Of a DNA stretch of 64,000 nt, positions 24,704 to 37,033 are shown in pieces. The notes beneath the pieces were generated by a model. That model saw only the letters and a program-made list of their open reading frames with translations, was not told the DNA's origin and searched no databases. The stretch is from Diadema setosum. Taxonomy: Eukaryota; Echinodermata; Echinoidea; Diadematoida; Diadematidae. The DNA lies in contig CM067066.1 in the NCBI GenBank assembly GCA_033980235.1, forward strand, positions 31,691,180-31,755,179. The letters run 5' to 3'. Every line of letters begins with the position of its first letter. The stretch's first letter is position 1. The position numbers and the translations under genes were made by a program.

Positions 24704-24724
24704 CCCCCCCCCCCAAAAAAAAAA
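24704..24724 (+). repeat. C11-A10 junction tract
   Basis: Eleven C followed directly by ten A; the same kind of tract as at 22836. Confidence 0.9.
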
Positions 24725-25498
24725 TGTCTCTAAAAAGCAACAGATAGTTGAAGTGCGTGTCTGGTTAGTGTTTTTGCAGCTTTTCTGGCATTTGGAAGGA
24801 GCTATGGGAATAGGACGCTTGTCTCTGCCGTTATAAGGAACACCTTTCAACATGAGATGACTGCAAACACCACCACGCTCCATTGTGATAGAAAGAAACC
24901 CTTACAAACATTCACACATAGCCAGATAATAAGATAAAAATTAGGGACTATTTGGCGGCTATAAGTAAGCCATCCAAAGTTTTAGACCTCACTAGGGTGA
25001 AGAGAACAAAACGTATCATTTCGCATAGTGCAGTAAGATCCTCCCGGTGTTTCACACACACACAAAAACGAAGTCAACGACTGGTATTGATCATAAGTCG
25101 AGTTTAGTCCCATTTGTCATTCTATAGTTTCTAGTTTTATACAACATGTGTATTTTGCTATGGCTGCTATGGCTGAAAGTAAAAAAAAAAAATGAAGATT
25201 TAGTTTTCCACAAAATAATCAAACAAACAATCAAACAAACAAAAGACGCATTGTTGAGTCTATTGTGTACAGGACCAGATCAAAAGACATGGGTGCATTG
25301 TTCTGCTTCATGCTTCAATATTCAGCATGCCATACCAGTGGTATGTTGAAAATAACATGCTTGTGTCATTCCTAAGAATATCACATCAAAATCATTTAAT
25401 TTCTTTACATGGTTTTCTTTTAAAAAGGGAGTTATATTACTAGTTGTCTGCATGACAAAAATATCTACAAAATACGCTTTTTCTCTCTCCTCTAAAAA

Positions 25499-26191
25499 TG
25501 TGACCGTGCACCTCAAAACGTACATAAAGTCGCACACACTGATTTTGCGGGAGGACTGAAAATAAGTGAAATGGGTCAACCTAGCCGAACTTGACTTTTT
25601 CATATTTTCTGAAAGAGCGGGTCTTCTTTTACAGTACGTCAAAATTTGGTATCATAAAACGGGCAGGAAAGTGTGTTTTTTAGCAGTTTATCTCGAACAT
25701 TTTCGGACGAATAGTGTGATTAGATGTGTCTTTAGAATCCCTTTTTCATTTCTGAAAAACCTTGTCCACACTCTTCACTTTCAACTCTAATAACTTTTGA
25801 AAGGATAGTGCTACTGCTTTGAAAGTTGGCATTAATTATGGACAGAATGTGTTAATGAGGCAGGCTCAATTTCAGTTTAATCTGATAATTCCTTCATTGT
25901 TGTTACTCTGGTGGTTTACTTCCTGTTTTTTGTCCCATTCATCGCACAGCCAGCACGGTTTGGTAAAGATTAAGCGCTTGTCATATAAACACTGTACTTC
26001 AGAGCCTCTTTTCTCAGTTCACACTTTTCCTGAGTTTGTGCTTTCTTTCCAATATTCGGATAGGTTAGGAGAGTCTATTTGATTAGAGTTATACATCATT
26101 TAAAAGCTTAAAGTCTGCTCTTTCAGAATATGGTCTTAACTAAAAATTCCTGTCTGGCGACTTTTTGTTTGTTTTGAGGTGCAGGGTCACA
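25499..26191. mobile_element. MITE-like element with long terminal inverted repeats
   Basis: Seen: the left end TGTGACCGTGCACCTCAAAA and the reverse complement of the right end TGTGACCCTGCACCTCAAAA agree. Agreement continues inward in AAAGTCGC and in CTGAAAGAGC followed by a GTCTT/ACTTTAAG region, giving inverted arms of roughly 100 bp on a 693-bp element. The interior is AT-rich with no transposase-like frame. No clear target duplication was found (A-rich on the left, aatg on the right). Probably a non-autonomous DNA transposon. Confidence 0.7.
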
Positions 26192-29100
26192 AATGCACTT
26201 TCCTTTACGAATATTATTCCTCTGTGTCAACACAGCATTTTGAAGCTGATTCTGCGTTGATTATAACATGGCCTACAAAGTCCGACCACTGTTGATGATA
26301 GATAAAGCTAAAGCAAAGAAAACTTGAAAGATGAGATATTTAAATGAATGCATTTTTGTGCCAAATCAAGGAACCTAAAGAAACTTGCCACACGCAGACG
26401 ACAGGACAGTTAACCCTCTGCTTATGACAATAGGATGGGTAAGGATGGGTACCACGCACAGTCATCAGGAATTGCAGAATTTGCAGTCAAAAGGTTAACC
26501 TACAAACATATTACAAGAAGTTTTCTGTCAAGACACTACTATCTTCTTCTTCTTTTTTTTTTTTTTGATTTTCATAGCACGTTTACCTAATTGTTACCAT
26601 TGTCATTTCACATCCTTCCTTCTCGTAATAATCAGGGGATGCAGGAATGCCACAATAGGTGCTCATAGAGTGACCGTCTAAGAGCACAATATAATGCGAA
26701 GCCAGTATTCACTTTCTAGCCACACCGTAAGACCCTGACAATGTAGGAAACACGTGTACGGGATACGCGGGAGTGAAACCGTGCGTGATCCTCAATGGAC
26801 GCTGCACAGTACAAAGTGCAGCTAAGTTTTTGTCTCTTTGAATAAGAAATCCGATAGACGGACGCACTACTAATGCCAGCTAGGTGAAATAAAAGAAGCC
26901 GAACGTCATAAACCGCCATCTACCATTACGTCCGACTGTTCAAATATGTGCTGACAAATAATAAAGTGGCCATTCCTTCTTAGAAAGAGAGAAATAAGCA
27001 AAAAAGAAAAAAGAAAAAAAAAGGGGAAGCTACAATCTCGCGTGAATAGTGCAGAAACGGATCAAAATATGAAACATTTTGTACGTGCCAGATTCGTAAG
27101 AGGAGATGGCCTGCTCGGGGTACACTTAGTATACTGACAGTGAACGATGGACTGCGGATTCGCCAGGGGAATCGAAGCAGGGAAGGAGGCCACCGGGAAG
27201 CCGCGAGGGAAGTTTGGTGGAAGCAAATCGTCATTGTTAGATAAGCACGTGACTCGGTATAAATGCACATGCTTCTCTTGGGCAAATTGTCGTCAGGGCC
27301 GTAAGTAGGTTTTTTAAATTCAGGCAATGCCCTTTGTCGTGACGCAGCGACAAGCAGCATCGCAAAAGGTTGCATGGTCCTCATTCGGCAGTGAACTCAA
27401 CGAGAACACCTGCATCTTTTGGTGTGCACACAATGGGAAAGAATTCCATCGCATACTAGTACCATGCTGTTTGTGCGTGACGGTGTTTGTGTGTTTATGC
27501 GTTTTTGAGGGTTTATTTGTCCCATAAAATGGGGAGCTTTCTCAACACAACAAGCCGGTTGACTGTGGAGTCGTGGCGAATGATGAGGTTCCTTGAAGAA
27601 TTCTGTGCTAAACTTCTCGTTCAGCATTTGGTGTGTATACACTGCAAGATCAAACTTTGGCACATTCTTTTTCTTGTGTGTATGTATGTATGTATGTGTG
27701 TATGTGTGTGTGTGTGCGTGCGTGCGTGCGTGTGTGATTAGCGTGAATGTTGTCAATGACAATAGAAGACAAGTCTAACTCTGTCAAAAATGAAACATAA
27801 TGTATCACCCTGACAGTATTGTTTAATTCGTATGATACGCATTGAAAGCAGGCATAATAACCTTTCGGCTTACAGATTAAAACGAGGCCAGAGAGCCGCT
27901 TTGAGCATACAGGTCCTCGCGTGTGACATGCATGAGCTGTGAGCCAAGACCAAGTCTCAAGTGTCACCTGTTAAGCTGCGTCCGGAGGATAGCAAGAAAG
28001 CCGATCGATACCCCTTGTAGCAATTCAGCATACCAACGCCCTCTCTCTCAATGTACATGCCAACGGAGAGCCTCTCGACATTCAAAAAGTCGGCGGAGCC
28101 TTCCCCGCCCCCCCCCCCCCCCTTCACAGACCACAGACCACTATCACGCGAACGTTCCTCATCCCGCATCCAGAACTGGAAATATACAGCATCATCAACA
28201 ACAACAGCTTTTGTCGTCCTTTTCGACTAAATGATATCAAGAATACTCGGAATTCAAGTTGTTTATCTGTTTGTGTTATGTTCCTTCAGTTAAAAATAAG
28301 GAAGAATCTTACGTTATTATATCATTCACACAAATTACTTGTGGCTAACGGTACCCTCCACCTGTACGCCTTGAGATACCGTGAAATTATACGTTCGTAT
28401 ATTAGACTGTTAGACATTTGAGTACATGTATATGTATTTTTAAAAGTACTCTTGTTAATATTTTGATGTGAAGATTGTTGATGTTGTCGTAATAATTTCG
28501 TTGTTTTGTACCAGCGGAGAAATAAAAACAAACTGAAAAAACGACAATGACGGTGACGACGAAAACTACAAGTGGAAATCTGGGTTGTTAATTTAATGAT
28601 GACAATTTGATGATTTGTCCATGCTGCGGCAAAAAAAAAAGAAAGATAAATGAATAAATACAAACGAATACATAAATAAACATATTAGTATGCAAATATA
28701 TAAATAAATCAATATATGAATAGGTAAATAAATAAAAATCCATGGGGCTGACCGGTACTTCTAAAGCACAGCTGTGATCTCATCCCATGTGTGATCATAG
28801 CTGCTCTATTCTGATCCTTTTATAGGTTGGTGAAAATTTCGGGTCGGGATCATATTTTTGTTAGCAATCCCGTCAGAATCCACGAGGCCTGATATACCAG
28901 ACGGGGTAGCGTTAATACATCTCTTAGTTTTCCCATCAGATACTATGTAAGGACATCCAGTGGAAGCGGACAAACATAATTGCCCCTGGTAACTCAAGTC
29001 ATTTTGTTTTTCTTTGTTGGTTGGAGTGTGGCATTTTATTTGTTCATTTTTGTTTTAGAAAGAGAGAAAAGAGCACCTTATTTACGTACAAATGGGTTGT

Positions 29101-30410
29101 TCTCATTTTATACGAGAACATCAGACTTTACCAGAGCAGTTTCAAATCCCATGTGTATACTATCTTTTATTTAGAGATATATTCATGGTAATGGAATCCA
29201 CGAATTTGTGGCAGAAAAAGAGCGTCGTGAAATGACCATAACTTCCCATTTACTGCTGCTTGTTGAGTTATGATTCCATGCATAAGAGTGAGAGGGAGTG
29301 TGTGAGAGAGAGAGAGAGAGAAAACCCCACAGGAGATTCTAAATATAACCATGCATTTGGGATTTGATGTTTAGGGTCAGTTGGGCGACTATACGTTAAT
29401 GTCTGGGCTGTACAGCCCGTGTAGCTCTGCGAATTTCCGGACTCTGTCCATTGTTGTCAGTTGTTGAAATTCACTTCATTGTCAACCTGTAGCTATCCTC
29501 AATAAACTAGTATCATTCCTGCAATTTACAAACTTCTTCTCTTCGCATCAACAAGAGAAGGCCCTCATGTTTTCTTTTTTCAAAGAGCAAAGAATGGTCT
29601 CGGTTGATTACTAAAATCTCAATATTCCGAAGACACTGCCAATATTATTGGCATGCATTCATATAACGTGAGAAAATCAGAGAAAATGTATCACACTGTT
29701 CAATAACGATGTTTAGTGCCTAGTAATCTTTTAGTGCGGTGTAAGATGTACAGATTCTTTATCAAAGCTGACAGTTTGATTCGTCCACTCGATGATGGAA
29801 AATGCATTTGATATCAATCAAAACTTTAGCCGCCGAGTTATAATTCGTCTTGTTTTTCTTGCAACTTAAATTAAGGCGCCATGAAACGAAGTCCTCCGCA
29901 TCCATCAACATTACCAACACCTCTCGATTTTTTTATCGCTGCGTGCAATACCACGGATGCCCGCACGTTTCGCGACATATTTCACACTCTTATAGTGGGA
30001 GCTAAGGAGTTCCTCCTTTAGTCGGAGTAAACATCATTCAAAGAGGGTAGTGAGGGTGCAGTGACTGTTACCCGATAGCTCACCGTGCTGCACTCGGCCA
30101 TGTTACAACATTCTTGCCTAGATCTTCACAACTCCACTCGTTCGACGTTCCCCATCTTGGAGGCAAACTGACATGTGATACTAATCACTATTATGTGCCT
30201 CTTCTCTCCCCCCCCCCCTCCCACACCAGCAGTCCATCTCTCCCTCTACCCCTTCCCCCTGTTTTTTCTCCCTCTATCCATCTTTCTACCTCCTCTAACT
30301 CTCTTTCTCTTCTGCTTTGCTCTCGGGAATAGCAAACTTCGAAGGAAGTGATGTACCTCCAACTTCCTTTTGGTAGAAATTTCGAGCGACAACAACCGAC
30401 GGCACGGGTT
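26192..30410. other. Unique non-coding sequence
   Basis: Holds a T run (26554-26567), poly-C (28108-28122), a TAAATAAATA-rich stretch (28640-28740), a short (GA)n (29303-29321), and a C/T-rich zone (30200-30315). No recognisable gene. Confidence 0.5.
27674..27736. repeat. (TGTA)n-(TG)n-(CGTG)n microsatellite
   Basis: Three related repeat types in succession. The His/Thr-rich frames on the minus strand are artefacts. Confidence 0.95.
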
Positions 30411-30418
30411 AGAGAGAG

Positions 30419-30461
<43 letters not shown>

Positions 30462-30470
30462 AAAGAAGAG
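30411..30470. repeat. (GA)n-(GAAA)n microsatellite
   Basis: GA repeats followed by about twelve GAAA units. The purine-only strand follows a C-rich pyrimidine zone at 30200-30315. Confidence 0.95.
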
Positions 30471-33402
30471 AGAAGAAGGAAAAGATGACAAGTTTCCCGA
30501 GAGGACACTGCAAACTTGAGCGACTTTTTTATATTATATATGCAGAAACACATTGATTGTCAGTAAATTATGCGGACAATTTCATGCTCGTCAAATTTCA
30601 TCGAATCCCCTCGGCCGGAACAGATGCGAGGTGAACGAAAGAGCGGAGGCCGGGGTTGAATGGTAAGGGGGTAAAAAGGTCGAGAAATGTTCATCTCAAG
30701 AAAATGAAATAATCAATGCCAAATAACCTTAGGGTTGCCCGAAAGTGCATTCAGGTCCACATTCTTCTTTTCTCGCTATATTCGTTTCCTCATCCCGTTT
30801 TGCTATAGAACACTGTGTATGTATCAACAGTCACGGGCTTTCTAGTGCGTTTACTGCACTCGAATATGTGTCAGATAAAAGTCAGGCAAAGTGAGGCAAT
30901 AAACAAGAAGAATCCATGGAAACATGCAGTAAACTATATAATAAAAAAGCAGCCAAATGACTCGAGTGTATGAAAGACAGCATCGAACAATCCTCCCGGT
31001 AGAGAAGTGATGTTTCTTTTAATGCACAAATTATTGTATTAAAGCGTTTACAGCCCTCTTCTTATTGATATTGCTGTAGCCTCCATTTCAGCCGAGCTCT
31101 ACACATGATGCCACTCTCCTGCACTTCTCCCCTTCCAATTCACACATCACCAGTTTGCAACCATATGGTACTCTGCTCTGTGTAATAGATAACACGAAGC
31201 ACTATGACATGATGATGAAATTAATTCTCACTTGTTGATTCGTATCTCTTTTGCATCGTCTGTAAATGTTATTATCTTATCTCATTATGCTTTCTCAGGG
31301 CCGCCGTCTAAAAGTGCTATTGACGTTAAACAGGTGTTTACCGTCAGCACGGAACGAATTAGCAGACATGAATTTTTCAATTTCATGAAATTCTTCCGTC
31401 GAGATGTTTTCATTGCAACTGATTGACAAATTGCCCTTCATCGACGTAAATAAGCACTGAATTGATCAGTGTTTTGGTAGACATGAATTTATTGAAGCCA
31501 AACTATTCCAAATTAGACATAGCTAAGCCGATAATTTGGAAATGTAGAAACGGGTACATCATCATGTCATGATACCGGAGAGGGTATACCATCCGCTGCT
31601 TTTTCTTCGGTTATAAACAACCATGACTGTTGGATTTAGAAACAGATAGAATAGAGTAAGAGTGAGAGAGATTAAAGGGAAAAATAACACCATTGGAAAT
31701 CATGTACACTCATGTATTAAAATTCATATATGTGAACAAAGGATCAGAGAATTATTCTTTCATGGAACAAAAAAAAAAAGACATTAGAAAGCAGACAGAG
31801 AAAAAAACTGACATGACTCCTGCTGGAGGGACTAAACGAATATGTGTCATGGTGTATGAGGCTGAATACCCCCTTTTTTTATTAATGGCCGGCCAACGAT
31901 TGTCACGATTTTGCTCGATTCTCAACAAATCCTTCTTTCCGGACAGGAGTGTGACCATGTCGATACGAAGGATATAAATTAAGAAATAAACCTTCAAGTC
32001 CGGCTAGCCTTTCGGTCTTAACGATTCTCTTGTCCTGAACATACACAAACATAACATACCCGATACGGGATATACTGACCCGCCCTTGATTCAGCAAAGT
32101 TGGCATGGGCAACGCGCTTAAACTCTCTTTATGGTCATTATTTTCAGGGATGACTGGTGTTAAAAAATGGATTCCTTCTTTGAACATAATACTCTCCTAA
32201 GTCCATGCTACCTATCTCATTTTGAAAGCCTTTACTTGTATGAAGTTTTCTCTGTTATTGTCTGTTCCAACTCGACGGTATAATTACGTCTATTAGTCTA
32301 ATTATTCCACCATTTGCCGCCATATACTGCAAATGCGTTCAAGGTGATTATATTGCAATTCCGACGATAACTCCTCGTATCGAGAAATGAGTTGAGCCTC
32401 TTTTATTTTTTGATTTGTGACAAAATCGCTTCAAATTAGGGAATAAAGTGATTCCGGACACACGCGATCACGTACCTTGACACACCATACGGTAAAATGA
32501 CCGCAAATTAATTTGTTGCAGTTTTCTTTTGTCTGATGAAGCTGTCAGCTTTTGATTGACACATCCCGAAGCCATCCATATCTTTTCGTGAAAATGCTAT
32601 TAAAAGCTCTGGATTCCTCACATGATCGATGTAGGCCTATTACTTGCCACATATAGTCTGCGACCGTATGGCTGCACCAATTAACAAATACAATGTAGTG
32701 ATGACAGGGAAGGAGTATTACTTCAATCTACCAACCCATCAAGGTCTTTTTTTTTTTCTTTTAACGAGGCATATACGATCATTTTTTTTTTTAGCTGAAT
32801 ATTAGTTGGAAATTTTCAGCCTATAAGGCTATGACAAACCATCCGTACATCAGAAAGTAATACTAATCACATGCTTTCGTATTTGAGTCCCATCGTGGTG
32901 ATATTAGCCTTGCTCTTGGTCTTAACCCGTTGAGGACGGGCTGATTTTGCTATAACACGTATTTCTCAAATGCATGGATCTACCCGAGTATACTGGGGAT
33001 CAATCTACCAACCCAAAAGGGCAGGGTAGGTCATCTGGAACATTCGAATCAGAAAGTCATATCATAATATCAGGTCTCCTGAATGTTTTGGTCGTGTGAG
33101 GATAGGCTTTCTTTACAACGACAGAAACCAAAACTTCTTCACGAACTACTCTCATGTTGCGTCTGATCCATCGCCTAAAGACAATTTGCCAAAGATACAT
33201 GCTGAACACTGCGCCATTAAAAACAACAACAACTGTTCAATCGCTTCTTCTGCTTATCACAAAATTATTATCATTACTAATACTTTCACTATAAGCATTG
33301 TTACCACTGTTATCAACATCATCATCATTATTATTAATATTACTACTTCTATACTATGACTGGTACTAAACAACGCAAACCCATTACCATTACATTGCAA
33401 TG

Positions 33403-33452
33403 CCCCCCCCCAAAAAAAAATCAATTTGGAAGTACCGGGGGGGGGGGGGGGC
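33403..33452 (+). repeat. C9-A9 tract with nearby G run
   Basis: Nine C followed by nine A (33403-33420), then about 20 bp later a run of 14 G. The C and G runs are complementary and can pair across an 18-bp-class loop. Confidence 0.85.
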
Positions 33453-34289
33453 GGGGGAGAGTCTCTGGCAAAAGGGCTTCTACATCAAGTTTGACGGATA
33501 TTCGTATGAGGAAAATAGAATTGACTGTAGGTGTGCAAGTTAACAGTTTTTTGTTAACGCCAACAAAAGTACAAACAGAAACAAAAACAAGTTGACACCA
33601 CATATAATGGTGGAAGAGAAGAATTTTAGGAGGGGAGGTTGAAGACATCAACGTGTGAAACCATTTATCAAGTACGTGAGAGCAACGGGCTCACATAATG
33701 AATGGGCTGGAAAATTAAGCAAGGGGGTCCGGGAGGATTAGAAATGTAATATGGCAGTGCCAGGTGCCATCAGGTAACATACCGTAGCAACCGATGGAAC
33801 GATTATGACGTCGACAACCAACCACGATGATGGAGAAGGTGTGTTATAGGCCATGGGAGTGCTTTGGGGAAATATGATGCGACGCTGTTTTGGGCGGCTA
33901 TAATGAAGAGCAAAGCCTTCTGGGAACGGTTGCGCTCTGGCGGAATTCGGGGCATCGAAAAGCACATATTATAGTGCCTCGGTTTTTCTACGAATCGGTG
34001 TAAAAAATGAATAGAATAGAATGAAACCGAGTCATGCAACACAGTCGCCGGGACTTTCCAATCTTTTTGTCCACAATAATACCCTCCTCCCCTCTCGCAT
34101 CATTCTGTGAGCCTGATTACGAGAAGAAAATGAAGTTGTTAATTGCGTCCGCATTGTCTGAGGTGCCTCGGATCTTCTGAGTTATGTTGGGGTTTTTTTT
34201 CACTCCAGGAAGTAGGTTAACATAGCCGATAGATACATTCTTTATAGCATAGGATATATCATATATAACAAATTCTTGTGAGCTGATCT

Positions 34290-34640
34290 CCCATCAAGGC
34301 CCATATGGGATGCTCGTGGGGGCACCGTTGGGGCTGGCGATCACCAAAATGGACGTCCGCCTAACAATTGTGTGACAAATGACAGTTATGATAATCGATT
34401 GCCCTTTAATGAAGCACAGCGACGTGTCGACAGGCTTAATGGTTAGAGATGCTACCCCGGCACATTTCCAGCTTTTGTTGGCTTCTTTCTTCATCTGTGA
34501 GCTTGGCAGGAATACGTCAGTTTTGGCTCCGCTTGGGAACCCAACGCCGAGGAGCGTGCGACCCACATGAGGAAAGAAGAATGCCAAGGAGTGCAGACTC
34601 TGGGGAGGGCACCCGTGCTCGTCGCGGGGCGTTTGATGGA
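34290..34640. promoter_or_regulatory. CpG-enriched candidate regulatory segment
   Basis: Seen: higher GC and CpG than its surroundings, with ACAAATGACAG and TGATAATCGATTG words that resemble Meis/Pbx and GATA/Cut-type sites. The 122-residue minus frame has no recognisable domain. Low-confidence regulatory guess. Confidence 0.2.
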
Positions 34641-35799
34641 TAAAAATAGTAGAATACAACACAAGGAGGTGTTAGATCAGGCATCCTCCAATTATCATCA
34701 ACTCACAAGCGTCACAGTTGGCCAACATTGTGTGTTCGCGTCCTCCTCCTTCACCTTCAGTTGAGTGAAGTGCGGCATGCAGTGTAACCAGGCGACTGCC
34801 AATCTTGGCGCAGATGGTTAACACAAAAAGTTTAATGTACTCTTCCCGACGCAAATTGATTAGAACAATCGCGCTGCTTAAGTGATAGTGAATTCACTCG
34901 AAGGAGAGATTGACGTGCACTTTCGATCGATGCTGGATTCCCAGATCTCGCACAAAACCGCTATTTTTTAACTTGAATGTTCCATAGTGTCTGTTCAAAA
35001 CAATAATATGAGCTATAGACTATTCCGATTATGAGAGAGAATTGAATAAGTATGTTCCAGAAATCATATATGTGAGATTTGGTGGTGTATCTTTTTGTGA
35101 ATTTAACTATTCGTTTATAGTGTTTTACAGGATAAAGAGTAAATAATCCACTTTTGTTTTAGTCCCTTGCTGTGTAAATATAATTAAGATGCCGTTCGCA
35201 GAATATTAAAAAAGCCCAATTATTGCTAAATGTATAAGTGCTTCTTAAAATTGCTCTATGTGTTTTCGAAAATTAATTTCTGTATTTCTCTAAGATATTC
35301 AATGAATATGTGTATTTCTGCCTGGTTTTGTGGAAATTTTAGAGTGAATTTAACCAGTTTCATCTATACCCTTTATCCACAGTGAGATGTGCATGCCAGT
35401 ACAACACAGGTACGTAAATCTAATGATGACAAGAATATAAGTTTCGCAGTGAAATTTCACAGGGCATTATGGGTAAAGAGCAGAAATCATAATATGGAGT
35501 GACTGAAAATACACGTGACGAAAAAAAAATAAGGATGGTAACTGCATACGCCGACAAGGACTAGCCTGTATAGACACAACTGGCCCAATACTTCAAAGCT
35601 TTTAAGACCCTGCACAAGGGCCAAATCGGTTAGAGGCAAGGTAATATTTAAGAGAGTGAGAATGCCGTGGATATATTATATTGGCTATTGGGAGGGCTAA
35701 GCAGGGACCTTCACAAATTTCCTGCTGCAGTTAATCTATTTAGCTCTGTAATGAGTAATATAAAATGGGTAATTCTTTATTGGAATGTGCGTGTGTATG

Positions 35800-35806
<7 letters not shown>

Positions 35807-35867
<61 letters not shown>

Positions 35868-35888
35868 TGTGTGTGTGTGTGTGTGTGT
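35807..35888. repeat. Compound (TA)n-(GT)n microsatellite
   Basis: About 60 bp TA followed by about 21 bp GT. A second TA-then-TG array in the same orientation begins only about 200 bp away. Confidence 0.95.
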
Positions 35889-36089
35889 CATCATTCGTTT
35901 GCTCCCTCTCCCTCTCTTTCTCTCTGTCTTATATTTGAGACATTCCTGTGTGTCTGCTACGTTATTGAATTGATGCATTGCATCATTTCACATTAAGCCT
36001 CGTAGCATGGGCGAGACAATACATAATATAGATAGTGGTAGCTGCGTGGTATCATCTATAATTCTTCATTATGTGTGTGTATGATATAA

Positions 36090-36091
36090 TT

Positions 36092-36183
<92 letters not shown>

Positions 36184-36231
36184 TGTGTGTGTATGAGTGT
36201 GTGCGTGTTTGTAGAGAGAGCGAGAGAGTGA
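36090..36231. repeat. Compound (TA)n-(TG)n-(GA)n microsatellite
   Basis: TA (36090-36132), TG (to about 36200) and interrupted GA (about 36213-36231). Same order and orientation as the array at 35807-35888. Confidence 0.95.
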
Positions 36232-36929
36232 GTAATAGATAATGGTGGAATTAATCAGGACCGACATGTTCTTCGAATGTAGATGGGAGCATTAACATCT
36301 ACTACAGAAAGACATAGTCATGTGAATTCATTATGATTTTAAACATAAGCTCATTAATAAGGTAATTACCCCTATGTGTAAAATCAACCGGGCTACTCAT
36401 GAACCCCTTCCCCCTCCCGCGTTTGTACTTTTCCCCTCCTTTTGTATGAAAATCCAAAAAGCACGATTTTAGTCGTTTTGTAACGAGGAAAGGGCGCTGA
36501 TCTCATAGAGCTTCATTGCGTCTTGTGACGGCTCCTTTAATAGAGAACATGTAATAGGAGATGAAAAACAATAATTCCCTGCATTTTGTATCTATATGAT
36601 TCACTAATTTGTTCGTAAAATTTGATTTTTCGCAGAAAAGCTAATTTAACCAAAATCTCCATGTTAGTGGTTGTATATTCGGTTGTTATATTATATTCTT
36701 GAAAATAAATGTTGAGGAAATAGATTGAAATTGGAATTGAAATGAAAATGAACATCACTTCACTCCCTACGTATGAAAAGTTGTACGAGTGTCTTTCCTT
36801 TGCTGCATCCAGTAATAGCACTAGTGACGAGGACTATGTATGAGATGTTTAGATATCGACCTGGTATTGTTTGCTGAAAATCATTTCGGCATCGTATGTA
36901 GACATCTATCGGTCTAATAGGGCAAACAC

Positions 36930-36993
36930 CAGCCTGATCACGTGATCTCTTTATGGTGTGGAGGAAAAAATAATGCAGTTAGCGGCGGGGGCC
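36930..36993 (+). promoter_or_regulatory. Candidate promoter with E-box palindrome
   Basis: Seen: GATCACGTGATC at 36936-36947, a perfect 12-bp palindrome with a CACGTG core of the type bound by bHLH-zip factors (USF/MITF/TFEB class), followed by a GC-rich stretch immediately before the possible start codon at 36994. No clear TATA box. The regulatory role is inference from position only. Confidence 0.25.
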
Positions 36994-37033
36994 ATGTTTA
37001 CTTTGCAGGGTTTAATCAAGAAGCTATACGGCG
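36994..37033 (+). CDS. Possible first coding exon (short N-terminal segment)
   Basis: Seen: an ATG in a good context (gggggccATGT) opens 13 codons (MFTLQGLIKKLYG) and runs into a strong donor (GGCG|gtaagta), ending in phase 1. About 50 bp upstream is a 12-bp palindrome GATCACGTGATC containing an E-box, and the sequence just before the ATG is G-rich (gcggcggggg). This arrangement looks like a short 5' UTR plus start of a gene running to the right. I recognise no family from 13 residues. An alternative reading is a 25-bp internal exon after tttactttgcag. The second exon is not identified with confidence, so this may be chance. Confidence 0.25.

Larger units (their letters stand above)
22862..25498. 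other. Unique, mostly AT-rich sequence
   Basis: Includes a poly-C run at 23222-23233, CpG-enriched DNA at 22970-23220, and a 36-bp minus-strand segment (24199-24234) with a good acceptor (gctttctgtcag) and donor (gtaagtaaa) that could be a microexon (NMIRYGCIHEWN) but is too short to trust. Confidence 0.45.
30471..35806. other. Unique non-coding sequence
   Basis: No gene recognised. CpG-enriched patches at 30600-30660, 33700-33960 (with a TATGACGTCGAC site) and 34290-34640 may be regulatory. 34980-35340 is strongly AT-rich. Confidence 0.5.
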
